This document shows positions 1 to 11,049 of a stretch of DNA of 64,000 nt, in pieces (position 1 is the stretch's first letter; every line of letters begins with the position of its first letter). The notes beneath the pieces are model-generated. The model had not been told where the DNA came from, made no database searches, and saw only the letters and a list, made by a program, of their open reading frames with translations. Origin of the DNA: an uncultured Alphaproteobacteria bacterium (GTDB lineage: Bacteria; Pseudomonadota; Alphaproteobacteria; Rhodobacterales; Rhodobacteraceae); the NCBI GenBank assembly GCA_913051655.1, contig CAJXHI010000014.1, forward strand, positions 1 to 64,000. Direction: 5' to 3'. Made by a program: the position numbers and the translations under genes.

Positions 1-50
1 CCGGCCTGTCACGCCGGGGGTCGCGGGTTCGAGCCCCGTCAACCGCGCCA
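1..50 (+). tRNA. tRNA-Asp (anticodon GTC), 3' part only; 5' end is outside the window
   Basis: Anticodon arm CCGGC-CTGTCAC-GCCGG with GTC, T-arm GCGGG-TTCGAGC-CCCGT, encoded 3' CCA. Confidence 0.92.
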
Positions 51-236
51 TTTATATACAAGATAGGATAAAAAAAATTCTGCAATGTATTGAAACTGGT
101 GGGTTTGAGGCATGCTTTGCTAAGTTATTTGTTCCTTTCGCAAGATTGCCGAGTAAGCTCATAACCGCCGGCAGTGCAGTTGCTGCAAAACTGACGTTAC
201 ATCTTTACAAGAGTTTGTTAAAATTTTGTCAGACGC

Positions 237-1133
237 CTAAAATAATCTTGCAAGCCCAATACTAGATTCGCCACCTCCAATGTAGATCATGTAAACTTTC
301 TCATTATCTTCGAAGAGAAAAGGATCACGAAGAGCGTGTTCTTGCTGTTTAAGGCCTCCTACCGTTGATGTTGAGATTGGTAAATGCGCGCCCTCCCAGT
401 GAAATTTGGGCTTCAAAATCGTCTTCCCATCACTTGCATACCAATAACGCCACGGGCGTGACATATCAATATTTGAATATAATATCTGTTCTGGAGCATC
501 CCCAATACGTGTCCACACTACATGTAATTTATCTCCCTTTACCAAAACACCTGCATGGCGATGACCTTGATCCCCAAACGCCCAAGGTCCCATTTCGTAT
601 GTCTCTGACGACTTTTGTCTTAGGATTTGACCTCCCCAGCCAATAGCGTATTTTTTATGCTTATGGCTAAAGGCTCTAAGATAAGTTTGGCTTATACGAC
701 TTGGCTGAACTTGCCAAGTCAGCCCGTCATTTGATATTGCACGTAAACTACGTTGTTCTCCATCGTGGTCCAACCCGTGGAAAAACATTTCTAAACACTT
801 TTCTGCCCCATTTATTTGCACGTCGGGTGAAGCTATATGTGGGTAGAGACCGTCGACGCCTTGTTCTTTTGCCCATAGCGGTTGTTCTATGTTGGGGCGT
901 TCGTGTGTAAACGGGGTTTCTTTCAAATCAATGACCCCTCCCGTATAAATTTGCCAAGGCCCTGTTAGTTCGTTGGAAAAAGCCATTCGGATATTTCGGC
1001 CAAAGTGATTTGCAAAGTAAAGGTAATAGCGGCCCAAACACGTGGGTATCCAGCTTGGTGTCTTGATCAGAGACGGACCGTTTATATTATCCCCAATTTC
1101 TATATTGTCAGCCAGCAAAAGAGGTTGATCCAT
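237..1133 (-). CDS. Glycosidase-like five-bladed beta-propeller protein (GH43-like), hypothetical
   Basis: 298-aa ORF; repeated motifs such as NGPSLIKTPSW..YYLYFANHFGRNIRMAFSNELTGPW and LRDPFLFEDNEKVYMIYIGGGESSIGLA resemble beta-propeller glycosidases. Confidence 0.6.
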   Translation of the reverse strand: MDQPLLLADNIEIGDNINGPSLIKTPSWIPTCLGRYYLYFANHFGRNIRMAFSNELTGPWQIYTGGVIDLKETPFTHERPNIEQPLWAKEQGVDGLYPHIASPDVQINGAEKCLEMFFHGLDHDGEQRSLRAISNDGLTWQVQPSRISQTYLRAFSHKHKKYAIGWGGQILRQKSSETYEMGPWAFGDQGHRHAGVLVKGDKLHVVWTRIGDAPEQILYSNIDMSRPWRYWYASDGKTILKPKFHWEGAHLPISTSTVGGLKQQEHALRDPFLFEDNEKVYMIYIGGGESSIGLARLF

Positions 1134-1268
1134 TAATCTTTTTGCGTTGATAATCAGTTATTATCCTTCTCGGCGGTTAATTTGTAACAGACGTGTAAAG
1201 GGTGCTATGCCTAAGCAGGTTTTGAACCAGTTTGATAATTAGACGCGCACTACGCTTGGTTTAACATA

Positions 1269-1925
1269 CTAGTTTCTATGAAATTCTACAACATATTCTC
1301 GTCCGTCCATATCAAATGTAATGGTTGAATAGGAATAGATAATGGTATTTCGCGGATTTCTTTTGTATTTGGTTGTACAGATTGTTTTGTCTTCATAACC
1401 AACAATAGCTGTTTTGGTTTTTGCCTTCTGATTTTCATTGGCCAAAGCGCCTCCGATAATTGCGCCAAGCGCCGTCCCGCCATCTGTGTCACTGACAACT
1501 TTGCCGATGATACCACCAACAATCGCCCCGCCAACAACCGCACCTGGATCGGTACCACCCTGTATTTTTCCGTAGATCGGTTCTTTTTGGTTCGAACAAG
1601 ACTTATAAGGGATATCCTCAAAAACAGTTTTGTCTTGATAGTAATCTGTCACGATTCCATCGCTAATAGGGTAGGTATCACTGGGGTAGCTGTATGAATT
1701 GCACTTACTGACAAGATCTTCAAAAGCTCTGTTGCTTCGTCTTCCCCATATGCCGTCAGCTCGTACTCCTACGATCTGCTGCAATCTTTTGATATCACTT
1801 TTCGATGCAGCGGATTGCGTTATCGATTTATACAAAGCATTGTTTTCGGAAATCCGATCGCAATTTGCGAATAGAACGCTTCCGCTTAAAGCAAATGCTG
1901 TTGTTAATACAAGCAAGGTTTTCAT
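1269..1925 (-). CDS. Secreted/lipid-anchored envelope protein with peptidoglycan-binding-like segment and glycine-zipper 2TM domain
   Basis: Signal peptide MKTLLVLTTAFALSGSVLFA (start at 1925 preferred over 1997); LQQIVGVRADGIWGRRSNRAFEDL; GAVVGGAIVGGIIGKVVSDTDGGTALGAIIGGALAN. Confidence 0.7.
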   Translation of the reverse strand: MKTLLVLTTAFALSGSVLFANCDRISENNALYKSITQSAASKSDIKRLQQIVGVRADGIWGRRSNRAFEDLVSKCNSYSYPSDTYPISDGIVTDYYQDKTVFEDIPYKSCSNQKEPIYGKIQGGTDPGAVVGGAIVGGIIGKVVSDTDGGTALGAIIGGALANENQKAKTKTAIVGYEDKTICTTKYKRNPRNTIIYSYSTITFDMDGREYVVEFHRN

Positions 1926-2606
1926 ATTGCTCTCCTCCAGTACTGTATCTTTTCTTACTAGGCAGTCTAACAAAAAGCAGCATAAATCATGCTCCACTCA
2001 TAGCTTTTTCCCATTATTATAAAAATAACATTTTATATCAAAATGCAAAAAATTCTGGAGGCTATTGGCAGAGACACGCCGACTACTTGATACTATCTTA
2101 ACACGAGCCCTTGAAGTTTCTGTTTAACAAAAACCTCTTTGCATAAGAACGTAGCATTGCATGGATCAAAATTGCACTAGCGGTGGACGCGACATGCGAC
2201 ACAGCAATTCAACATGTGGTAGCACTGTTTGTCAGCATTTAATTATTTTTTAATCTCACTGCCTTTGAATACGGTTTTTACAGCAAAATTGCAGAAGGCA
2301 TTGATGCGAATATTTTGTGCAAAACTATTCATCTTGTAAGTTCTTATTAATCTCTACAATGCGGCAGGCACAATACATAGCCAAGCCAAACAACAATGGA
2401 GAGTTCTCATAAAAGGTGAGGGTAAACGGATCCATAAAAGGGAACAAATCCATTTATAAGAAGTCGCTTTTTGAGTTACTCTGAGCGAACGCGAGTATGG
2501 CAGGATTAGCAGGCCGCTTGGAGCCTTAATTGTGGAGGTATTAGCACCATTACGTCAAAAGTATACAAAGCTTGGAGAAGGTTTTGCCGTTCAGAACAAG
2601 GACTGA

Positions 2607-3737
2607 TCACTCAGCTGCATCAACCTGTGTTTCCGTGCTCTGTAATTCTTCAGCTTTCTTTTCGACAAGCTCAACAATATGCTCAACCATTTTTTCGTTG
2701 TCGATGCGGTGATCCTGTTTTCCGGCCCAATAGACCATTCCATGTCCAGCACCGCCACCGGTAAAGCCGACATCTGTCATTAAGGCTTCTCCAGGTCCGT
2801 TCACTACGCAACCAATAATCGATAAGCTCATCGGTGTTTTGATGTGCTCAAGGCGCTGTTCGAGCGTTTCTACTGTCTTTATCACATCAAATCCTTGTCG
2901 GGCGCAACTTGGGCACGAAATAATGTTAACGCCGCGATGCCTTAGCCCCAGAGATTTTAGGATTTCATATCCAACTTTGACTTCCTCTACTGGATCAGCA
3001 GACAAAGACACGCGAATAGTGTCGCCAATCCCCATCCACAAAAGATTGCCCAAGCCGATAGCCGATTTGATTGTGCCGCTCGTCAGCCCGCCAGCTTCGG
3101 TTATGCCAAGGTGGATGGGAGCATCTGTGGCATCTGCAAGCGCCTGATAGGCGGCAGCCGCAAGAAATACATCTGAGGCTTTGACACTGATCTTGAATTC
3201 GTGAAAATCGTTATCTTGAAGAATTTTTATATGATCCAAACCACTTTCCAGCATGGCCTCGGGGCAGGGCTCGCCGTACTTTTCCAAAAGATGTTTCTCA
3301 AGCGATCCAGCATTGACCCCAATGCGCATGGAACAATTGTGGTCGCGTGCGGCTTTGATTACTTCGCGCACCCGCTCTTTGTTGCCGATATTACCAGGAT
3401 TGATCCTCAGACAGGCAGCGCCGGCTTCAGCTGCTTCGATGCCGCGTTTATAATGAAAGTGAATATCCGCAACTATTGGAACGGGGCTTTCTTTAACTAT
3501 ATTTCGCAATGCTTTTGCACTATCTTCATCGGGTACAGATACACGCACAATATCTGCGCCGGCCTCAGTTGCGGCCAAGACCTGCAAGATTGTGGCAGAG
3601 GCGTCGGTTGTTAGCGTATTTGTCATTGTCTGAACTGATATGGGGGCGTCCCCGCCTACTGGGACATTACCCACATATATTTTCCGAGATTTGCGGCGAT
3701 ATATGTTGCGCCACGGGCGCACTGAATTTAGCGACAT
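2607..3737 (-). CDS. ispG: 4-hydroxy-3-methylbut-2-en-1-yl diphosphate synthase
   Basis: [69 protein letters not shown]. Confidence 0.96.
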   Translation of the reverse strand: MSLNSVRPWRNIYRRKSRKIYVGNVPVGGDAPISVQTMTNTLTTDASATILQVLAATEAGADIVRVSVPDEDSAKALRNIVKESPVPIVADIHFHYKRGIEAAEAGAACLRINPGNIGNKERVREVIKAARDHNCSMRIGVNAGSLEKHLLEKYGEPCPEAMLESGLDHIKILQDNDFHEFKISVKASDVFLAAAAYQALADATDAPIHLGITEAGGLTSGTIKSAIGLGNLLWMGIGDTIRVSLSADPVEEVKVGYEILKSLGLRHRGVNIISCPSCARQGFDVIKTVETLEQRLEHIKTPMSLSIIGCVVNGPGEALMTDVGFTGGGAGHGMVYWAGKQDHRIDNEKMVEHIVELVEKKAEELQSTETQVDAAE

Positions 3738-3796
3738 CGCGGTGTTCCTTAAATCTGATCACTTTTAGCAGCAGGACTGCGCGCTAATGTGTCACT

Positions 3797-5077
3797 TTAA
3801 TCTGACAGATCATCAATTGTAAAGCTTGAGACAGTCGAAGAAGTGGCAACGCGCAAAAGTTGCGGGTCTCCGTTCAAATCCGCCAAGGAATATGTGCTTT
3901 GCAATTCAGACTGCGATAAGGAGAGATCTTTGATAACCCGTGTACCTGTGCCCGCTGGTCCATATAATTCACCGTTTATGGCAAAATATATTGAACCCGA
4001 CATGCCGGCATGTAGAGTGGCTGGAATATCGCTCGCGGGGATTACAAATTCTTCTCCTGCTTTCATCGTCTTTTGAAAAAGGCGCGTTCCATCAGCTGTT
4101 TTGATGCTGACCCAGGCATCACGCGTTGCAAAAAGCGCAATTTGAGCGGGTGTCTTTTCGAGTACTTGAGGCATATTCAGCGGCGTTTCTGCCGTCTGAT
4201 CTCTGCTTTCTGAGACAGCAGAAAGCAATGCTTTTGTGGCTAGGTCAGCGCTTGTTGGGATTAACGGTTCCACAGGTTTAAAATTGCCGTAGTTTCTGGG
4301 ATCAATAGAGGCGATTGGTGCCTCACGCGGGATCATGATAGGCATTTCCAATGCTTTGGGACTGTAAAGCCGGCCGACGGAACCGATTGTATTCACGTAA
4401 GTATTCAAAGTAATCCTTTCAAAATTATTAGACGATTGGGTCTCAAAATTTACCTTTGGATCCGCAGCAAGCGGATCAATTTGCGACAATGTGATCGGTG
4501 TCATTTCTGAGGGGATAACCCGAACCTGCTGAATTTCTTTTAGAACAGACCAGCCACCATAACCTAATGCACTCATCAAAAGCATCAGAATGGCCACTGA
4601 TGCAACTGCACGGCCTTCGATTTTTTCAAAGATACTTTCTTGTGTAGGCAGGAAAGCTGTTGCAGAATTTATAATAAAGGTTTGTGTTAAATGCTCGGTG
4701 ACCTTTTTCGCGCTTTTCGCTGGCAACTGTGTTTTGCGAACAGAAGCATTTTGGGACATACCATGTGCTAGGGAATAACCGCTTTCCGCGCAGAATTTGT
4801 CGTAGGCAATTTCCGGACACATCCCCAGATACTTGGCATAAGAACGCACGTAGCCCGCGATAAAACCAGGCGTTTCAAATGCCTGCGCATCGCAATTTTC
4901 TATAGCCGATATATAAGACGCCTTGATGCGTAGCTCGCGCTGCACGTCCAAAAGAGATCTGCCCAAAGTTGCACGTTCGCCGCGCATAATATCCCCAAGC
5001 GTTAAATCGTAGTCGTCAAATCCCTTTAGTTTCGTCTCATATTTCCGGCTATTACCTGCCAGATATCTATGATCCAT
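3797..5077 (-). CDS. RodZ-like protein: N-terminal HTH (HTH_25), TM segment, C-terminal DUF4115-like domain
   Basis: LGDIMRGERATLGRSLLDVQRELRIKASYISAIENCD; TM VASVAILMLLMSALGYGGW; C-terminal TRDAWVSIKTADGTRLFQKTMKAGEEFVIP; adjacent to ispG. Confidence 0.85.
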   Translation of the reverse strand: MDHRYLAGNSRKYETKLKGFDDYDLTLGDIMRGERATLGRSLLDVQRELRIKASYISAIENCDAQAFETPGFIAGYVRSYAKYLGMCPEIAYDKFCAESGYSLAHGMSQNASVRKTQLPAKSAKKVTEHLTQTFIINSATAFLPTQESIFEKIEGRAVASVAILMLLMSALGYGGWSVLKEIQQVRVIPSEMTPITLSQIDPLAADPKVNFETQSSNNFERITLNTYVNTIGSVGRLYSPKALEMPIMIPREAPIASIDPRNYGNFKPVEPLIPTSADLATKALLSAVSESRDQTAETPLNMPQVLEKTPAQIALFATRDAWVSIKTADGTRLFQKTMKAGEEFVIPASDIPATLHAGMSGSIYFAINGELYGPAGTGTRVIKDLSLSQSELQSTYSLADLNGDPQLLRVATSSTVSSFTIDDLSD

Positions 5078-5191
5078 ACTGCTTTTTTGCCTCTTTCCTT
5101 ACCAGCTTTTCGGCTACACCGAATCGGTTTAGCTCATAGACACCGATAAAACGTTAACACACCCAAAGGGGTAATGCATACACGAAAGGTA

Positions 5192-6415
5192 TTAGGATGC
5201 TAAGTCAGCGCGATTTAGCGCACAATGTGACCAAAGTTCATCAATTGCATTGACGAGCTTGTTGATGTCGCTCATGCTATGCGTCGGTGATGGTGTAAAC
5301 CGCAAACGCTCCGTCCCTCGAGGCACAGTTGGGTAATTTATAGGTTGGACGTAAATACCATAATCTTCTAATAATTTATCAGACAGTTTTTGAGTATGTA
5401 TAGGGTTGCCCACGGTTAAGGGTACGATGTGGGTTTTATGGTCTATCACTGGTAGCCCAAGACCGCAAAAGCGCAGCTTAAGAATGTTAGCTTTTGCTTG
5501 GTGTTCTTCTCGGAGCTGCATATCGCTCTTTAAAAATGCAACCGATGCACTTGCTCCAGCCGCTAATGCGGGTGCAATTGATGTTGTAAAGATAAAACCG
5601 GGCGCGTAGGAGCGGATTACATCGCATATTTTCGCGCTAGCCGCGATGTAGCCACCCATTGCACCATAGGCTTTGGCAAGGGTTCCGTTGATAATGTCAA
5701 CGCGCCCCATCAATCCATCACGCTCTGCAACACCGCCACCACGCGGTCCGTACATGCCAACAGCGTGAACTTCGTCGAGGTAGGTCACCGCATTAAATTC
5801 ATCGGCGAGATCACAGATCTGTTTGATTGGGGCGAGGTCTCCGTCCATTGAATAAATCGACTCAAACGCAATCACTTTGGGTACTGCAGGATCATCCGCC
5901 GCGAGCAATTCGCGCAAATGCGCGAGATCGTTATGACGGAAGATGCGTTTCGTGCCTCCGTTGCGGCGCACACCTTCGATCATTGAGGCGTGGTTTAGTG
6001 CATCAGAATAAATGATCAGGCCGGGGAGGAGTTTGGGCAAGGTGCTGAGCGTAGCGTCGTTTGCGGTATAGGCGCTCGTGAATACGAGTGCATCTTCTTT
6101 GCCGTGTAAATCCGCAAGTTCCTCTTCAAGCGCTTTATGATAGATCGTTGTCCCGGATATATTTCGTGTTCCCCCTGAACCTGCACCAACTGCGTCTAAA
6201 GCGTCATGCATCGCGCTCAAAACGACCGGATGTTGACCCATCCCAAGGTAATCATTTCCACACCAAACGGTAACAGGTGCTTCGCTTCCGTCAGTTTTTT
6301 TCCAGATAGCGTGCGGAAAATTACCGTTTTCCCGCGCAATATCGATGAATGTTCTGTAACGGCCTTCTTCGTGCAATTTGTCCAATGCTGCAGTGAAATG
6401 GTCTTCATACTTCAT
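5192..6415 (-). CDS. hemA: 5-aminolevulinate synthase
   Basis: [65 protein letters not shown]. Confidence 0.96.
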   Translation of the reverse strand: MKYEDHFTAALDKLHEEGRYRTFIDIARENGNFPHAIWKKTDGSEAPVTVWCGNDYLGMGQHPVVLSAMHDALDAVGAGSGGTRNISGTTIYHKALEEELADLHGKEDALVFTSAYTANDATLSTLPKLLPGLIIYSDALNHASMIEGVRRNGGTKRIFRHNDLAHLRELLAADDPAVPKVIAFESIYSMDGDLAPIKQICDLADEFNAVTYLDEVHAVGMYGPRGGGVAERDGLMGRVDIINGTLAKAYGAMGGYIAASAKICDVIRSYAPGFIFTTSIAPALAAGASASVAFLKSDMQLREEHQAKANILKLRFCGLGLPVIDHKTHIVPLTVGNPIHTQKLSDKLLEDYGIYVQPINYPTVPRGTERLRFTPSPTHSMSDINKLVNAIDELWSHCALNRADLAS

Positions 6416-6567
6416 AGGCTGTCAACCCCAACCGCCTTTTTATGCTTTTGCAATTCCTAACCCCTTGTTTCAAGCCGAGCGAGACAATCCCCCTTTGCCA
6501 TGAACGCACCTAGACAAAATCAAAAAATTAGTTACGACTCATTTCGGCTTTATATCAGGAGTTTTTT

Positions 6568-7962
6568 ATGTCACTAGCCCCCGTACTCGCGCGGATTGAC
6601 GCAGACTTGGACAATGCAATAGAGAGATTGTGTAATTTCCTGCGTATTCCGTCGATTTCGACCGATCCAATTTTTGCAGAAGACTGTCAAAAAGCAGCAG
6701 ATTGGCTGGTCGCAGATTTAACAACGCTTGGTGCTGAAGCCTCAAAGCGCCAAACACCTGGGCATCCTATGGTGGTTGGCCATATCACACCACTCTACAG
6801 CGATCAAAAACCCCATTTGCTGTTTTACGGTCATTACGACGTTCAACCAGTGGATCCGTTGGACTTGTGGAACAGGGACCCCTTTGACCCCGCGGTTGAA
6901 GAGACCGACAACGGAAAAGTGATCCGCGCACGGGGCGCCTGCGACGATAAGGGGCAATTGATGACTTTTATCGAAGCCTGTCGCTCTTGGATTGCAGAGC
7001 ATGGTGAGTTGCCCTGCAAGATAACTTTTTTCTTTGAAGGCGAAGAGGAAAGTGGTTCTCCAAGCCTCATCCCCTTTATGAAAGAAAACAAAGATGAAAT
7101 TACGGCAGATATCGCGCTAATATGTGACACAGGCCTCTTTGATAGTCGCGTCCCAGCGATAACTACGATGCTGCGCGGATTACTTGGAGACGAGATCACT
7201 ATCACAGGTCCTAACAAAGACCTTCATTCGGGTCTATATGGCGGTGTGTCAATGAATCCTATACGGGTGCTTAGCCGTATCCTTGCAAGCCTCCATGATG
7301 AAAACGGACGAGTCACAATTCCGAGCTTTTATGACGGTGTGCCAGAGCTATCAGACACGTTGAAAGAACAATGGGCAGCACTTGAATTTGACCATGATGC
7401 CTTCCTTGGCGGCGTTGGGCTAAGCGCTTTGGCAGGGGAAAGGGGATACTCTGCGCTAGAAATGCTGTGGTCCCAGCCAACCTGTGAAATCAACGGCATT
7501 AAGGGAGGATACGCAGGCGATGGTTTCAAAACGGTTTTGCCAAGCCAAGCCAGCGCAAAAATAAGCTTCCGCCTTGTTGGGCATCAAGATCCCGAAGCGA
7601 TCCGTAAGAATTTGCGCAGAATGATCGAAGGTATGTTGCCGGTTGATTGCTCTGTATCTTACAACGCCCATGGATCCTCGGGTGGAATTGTGATGTCCAC
7701 AGAGGCTCCAGCATTTGAAGCAGCAAGGATTGCACTTAGCGATGAGTGGCCGGATGAGGCGGCCTTCATCGGATCCGGGGGATCCATCCCAATCGCTGGT
7801 TTTTTTCAAGAAATTACGGGCGTTGATCCGATCCTAATCGGGTTTGGCAAAGACGATGATCAGCTTCATTCGCCAAACGAAAAATATGATTTGGAAAGTT
7901 TCCACAAGGGCACGCGTAGCTGGGCACGCGTTTTAGATGCGCTTTCACGTCTGGAGGTTTAA
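6568..7962 (+). CDS. M20 family metallopeptidase (dipeptidase)
   Basis: LLFYGHYDVQPVDPLDLW, RGACDDKGQLM, FFFEGEEESGSPSL, DLHSGLYGG. Confidence 0.92.
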   Translation: MSLAPVLARIDADLDNAIERLCNFLRIPSISTDPIFAEDCQKAADWLVADLTTLGAEASKRQTPGHPMVVGHITPLYSDQKPHLLFYGHYDVQPVDPLDLWNRDPFDPAVEETDNGKVIRARGACDDKGQLMTFIEACRSWIAEHGELPCKITFFFEGEEESGSPSLIPFMKENKDEITADIALICDTGLFDSRVPAITTMLRGLLGDEITITGPNKDLHSGLYGGVSMNPIRVLSRILASLHDENGRVTIPSFYDGVPELSDTLKEQWAALEFDHDAFLGGVGLSALAGERGYSALEMLWSQPTCEINGIKGGYAGDGFKTVLPSQASAKISFRLVGHQDPEAIRKNLRRMIEGMLPVDCSVSYNAHGSSGGIVMSTEAPAFEAARIALSDEWPDEAAFIGSGGSIPIAGFFQEITGVDPILIGFGKDDDQLHSPNEKYDLESFHKGTRSWARVLDALSRLEV

Positions 7963-8846
7963 TGTTTGATGGCTTTGATACCGGTGTGGTTCAGCGAGAT
8001 GGATGTGATGTGTTTTACCGGTGTAAGGGGCAGGGGCCAGCGGTCCTTTTGTTGCATGGTTTTCCGCAAACCCACGCGATGTGGGCAAATATAGCAGCTA
8101 AGCTCGCTCAAGATTACACGGTAGTTTGTGCGGACTTGCGCGGCTATGGTGCCTCTGCGAAACCCAAGGAGGTTGCACAGTATTCTTTTCGTGAGATGGG
8201 CGCGGATCAGTTTCATCTCATGGCGAAGTTGGGTTTTGAAAGTTTTCATTTGATGGGGCATGACCGAGGTGGGCGCACCGCGCACCGTATGGCGCTTGAT
8301 GCGCCTGAGAGGATTGATAGCCTTACGGTAATGGATATTGTGCCGACGCATCTTTTGCTTGACGATCTGAGTAAAGAAGTGGCGCGTGTTTATTATCATT
8401 GGTTTTTCCTGGCTCAGCCTGCACCCTTTCCCGAAAACTTGATTTTGTCTGATCCAGATGGATTTTTTCAAAACAGCCTCACCGGTTGGGGATCTTCAGA
8501 TTTGTCCCATTACGAGCCTGAACAGCTGCAAGCTTACCGCGCTTCATGGCGTAATTCTGACTGCGTACGCGCTATGTGTAATGATTATCGCGCCGCCATT
8601 GATTATGATTTTGTGCTGGATGCCGAGGACCTTGGGCGTAAACTCAGCATCCCATCACTTGTTATGTGGGGGTCAGATGGGGCCATGGCGAAAGCTTATG
8701 ATATGGCGACCGTCTGGAGTGACCTTCTAAGTAATTTTAGCATAGCTATGGTCCGCGGTGGCCACTTCTTTCCAGATACGGCACCTGATGAAACCTACCA
8801 GGCTCTCAAAAAGTTTCTTCTCGATGTCGTCTCGCGACAATCATAA
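7962..8846 (+). CDS. Alpha/beta hydrolase, haloacetate (fluoroacetate) dehalogenase-like
   Basis: LLLHGFPQTHAMW, LMGHDRGGRTAHRMALD, YYHWFFLAQPAPFPENLI, GGHFFPDTAPDE; overlaps upstream stop (TAATG). Confidence 0.8.
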   Translation: MFDGFDTGVVQRDGCDVFYRCKGQGPAVLLLHGFPQTHAMWANIAAKLAQDYTVVCADLRGYGASAKPKEVAQYSFREMGADQFHLMAKLGFESFHLMGHDRGGRTAHRMALDAPERIDSLTVMDIVPTHLLLDDLSKEVARVYYHWFFLAQPAPFPENLILSDPDGFFQNSLTGWGSSDLSHYEPEQLQAYRASWRNSDCVRAMCNDYRAAIDYDFVLDAEDLGRKLSIPSLVMWGSDGAMAKAYDMATVWSDLLSNFSIAMVRGGHFFPDTAPDETYQALKKFLLDVVSRQS

Positions 8847-8849
8847 AAT

Positions 8850-9656
8850 TCAAGGATCACGCGCTTCCTTTATTACTTCGCGCAAGGCGTCTAGTGGAAG
8901 GTACCCGCGCAGCAAAGCTGCACCAAGGATAAACGTCGGTGTGCCACTTATTTTCATCTTATCGGCTAACGCGCGGTTTAAGCCGATTTCCTCCATCACA
9001 GCCTCACTCATCATCTCCTCAATGATCGGGGTTGGCTCTAGACCGAATGCTATCGCAATCTCGGCCAGCGCCTCTGGCGCTGGGTCGCCAGAAAATGACA
9101 TTAGGGTATCATGGATTAATTTATACACATCCGGTCCATGGAGGTTTTTGGCCGCAATCGCAAATTGCGCCATTGTCGTAGAGGCGTCTCCTAGGATTGG
9201 GTATTCTTTGATGATAAAGCGAATGTTGCCGTCTTCCGCTAGAAGCGCTTCAACGTCTTCATAGGCTTTGCGGCAGTATCCGCAGCGGTAATCGAGAAAT
9301 TCAATCAAAGTGATGTCGCCTTCTAAATTCCCGCCTACGTAAGAACGTCCATCATCCTGCAATTCATCCCAGTTCTCATTGATCAAATCTGAATCACGTT
9401 TACTTTCTTCCTCAGCTTCGCGCGCACGCGCGATGGCAGCAGCTTCAAAAACAATATCCGGATTTTCGAGGATATAGGCGCGAATTTCTGCGTGTAGTGT
9501 TGCCTTGTTTATTATTTTGCCCAAGGGTTCTTCGGCCGCTTTTTCGGAGATGCGTATTGAGACACTTGTGCGAGTGTAAACCACAGCAAGAAGCGCAAAA
9601 AAAAGCAGGGCAAAAAAAGCTCCAGAAAGAAAACGCGATCTTTGTGTTTGATCCAT
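8850..9656 (-). CDS. DsbA family thiol-disulfide oxidoreductase
   Basis: N-terminal TM segment; LIEFLDYRCGYCRKAYEDVE; KISGTPTFILG cis-Pro motif. Confidence 0.92.
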   Translation of the reverse strand: MDQTQRSRFLSGAFFALLFFALLAVVYTRTSVSIRISEKAAEEPLGKIINKATLHAEIRAYILENPDIVFEAAAIARAREAEEESKRDSDLINENWDELQDDGRSYVGGNLEGDITLIEFLDYRCGYCRKAYEDVEALLAEDGNIRFIIKEYPILGDASTTMAQFAIAAKNLHGPDVYKLIHDTLMSFSGDPAPEALAEIAIAFGLEPTPIIEEMMSEAVMEEIGLNRALADKMKISGTPTFILGAALLRGYLPLDALREVIKEARDP

Positions 9657-9690
9657 TTGGAGTCCTTTGCAATAAATAATGACAATCGCT

Positions 9691-11001
9691 TTACTTTGTA
9701 TTTAACATATCCTCGGCACTTTGCCACCCGGGTGATCCCCGCGGCAAAGTGTCAAGGGCACGGCGCGCGTGTAGTTTGGCGTCTTTTGTTTTGCCCTGAA
9801 GCGCAAAGCGTTCTGCTGTTATCAGAGATGCCATACCGTTTTGGTTGGTCTTGGAAAAGGCCACAGCAAGATCGCGCAGCATGCGAAGATTTCGAAAATC
9901 TCTCTGTCGGGATTGTTTCAACACCGACAGTGCCTTGCTTGTTTGTTCGGAGGCCAAAAGGGCGCGGCCATAGCCTGCTAGGATGAGGGCGTTATTTCCA
10001 TCCAGATCAGTAGCTTTGCGATACTCATTTGCAGCACGCTTAAACTTCTTGTTCCGCATGTACAACTCGGCTTTCAAATCCTGAAGGTAGGCGTCGTTTG
10101 GACGTAAACTTTGGGCTTTAGAAATTTCGCGGATTGCGGCCACTAACTTGCCTTGACGGGACAAAGCAACCGCGCGGCGCAGATAATTTACGTCCTTATG
10201 TACAGAGGATTGAGCGTTTTTCAGCGTCCAATCAGGGCTGCGCATAAATGCTGAAAGTTTTCCAATAGCGCGATCATGCCAGTAACGCGCTGTTTTACTT
10301 TGTTTTGGTGGGGGTTGGGCTGCGACGCGGCCCATAACAACACGGCGTCTGTCACGGCTTAAGGGGTGACTGCGTAAGTAGGGATCCTGTCGACCAGGTG
10401 AAAGGTTTTCTTGACCTATAAAAATATCAAGCACATCTGCCATACCTTTGACATCGATGCGCGCCTTCGCCATGTAGGAGATGGCTGATTGATCCGCGGC
10501 ACTTTCTTCTGCGCGGGTATGTGTGAGGAAGGCGCGACTTGCGCTGCTCGATGCGCCTAAAGCAAGAGACGTGCCTAGCTCTGCATTACCGCTAAATGCG
10601 CCTGTCATGATGCCGAGGGCGAGTCCAAAGGCTGCGACAGAACGAGCGTTCGAAATGTTTTGGCCGCGTCGGGTTACGTGTCCGTAAACGATATGAGCTG
10701 CTTCGTGGGCAATAATGGATTGGAACATTTCGGGCGTGCGCGTTCTTAGTGCAAGACCACTGGTGATAAAAATATGTTTGTTATCGATCACAAAAGCATT
10801 GGGGCGCATGTCATCGACAAGCATAATCTTCACACCATTCGGCGATAGACCTGCGGCCTGCAATATGGGTTTCGAAAGTTCAGAAAATGCGTTTTCAATA
10901 TCTGCATCACGCAGCAGTGAACTCCCAAAAGACGGTAATGCGACGAGGACAAAAAAGAACCAAATTATGATTGTTTTAAGGAAGGACATTGACGCTGACA
11001 A
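9691..11001 (-). CDS. M48 family metalloprotease with TPR region
   Basis: Signal peptide; IIAHEAAHIVYGHVTRRGQ (HExxH); TPR-like C-terminus. Confidence 0.92.
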   Translation of the reverse strand: MSASMSFLKTIIIWFFFVLVALPSFGSSLLRDADIENAFSELSKPILQAAGLSPNGVKIMLVDDMRPNAFVIDNKHIFITSGLALRTRTPEMFQSIIAHEAAHIVYGHVTRRGQNISNARSVAAFGLALGIMTGAFSGNAELGTSLALGASSSASRAFLTHTRAEESAADQSAISYMAKARIDVKGMADVLDIFIGQENLSPGRQDPYLRSHPLSRDRRRVVMGRVAAQPPPKQSKTARYWHDRAIGKLSAFMRSPDWTLKNAQSSVHKDVNYLRRAVALSRQGKLVAAIREISKAQSLRPNDAYLQDLKAELYMRNKKFKRAANEYRKATDLDGNNALILAGYGRALLASEQTSKALSVLKQSRQRDFRNLRMLRDLAVAFSKTNQNGMASLITAERFALQGKTKDAKLHARRALDTLPRGSPGWQSAEDMLNTK

Positions 11002-11049
11002 AGAAACCTTGAAAAAAGAAGAAGCTCATCCTCAATGTGGAAGGTGTAA

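Noticed and set aside
2100-2606. Possible hidden gene in the ~500-bp gap downstream of ispG
   Set aside because: No ORF with recognisable motif or convincing RNA structure seen; left unannotated.
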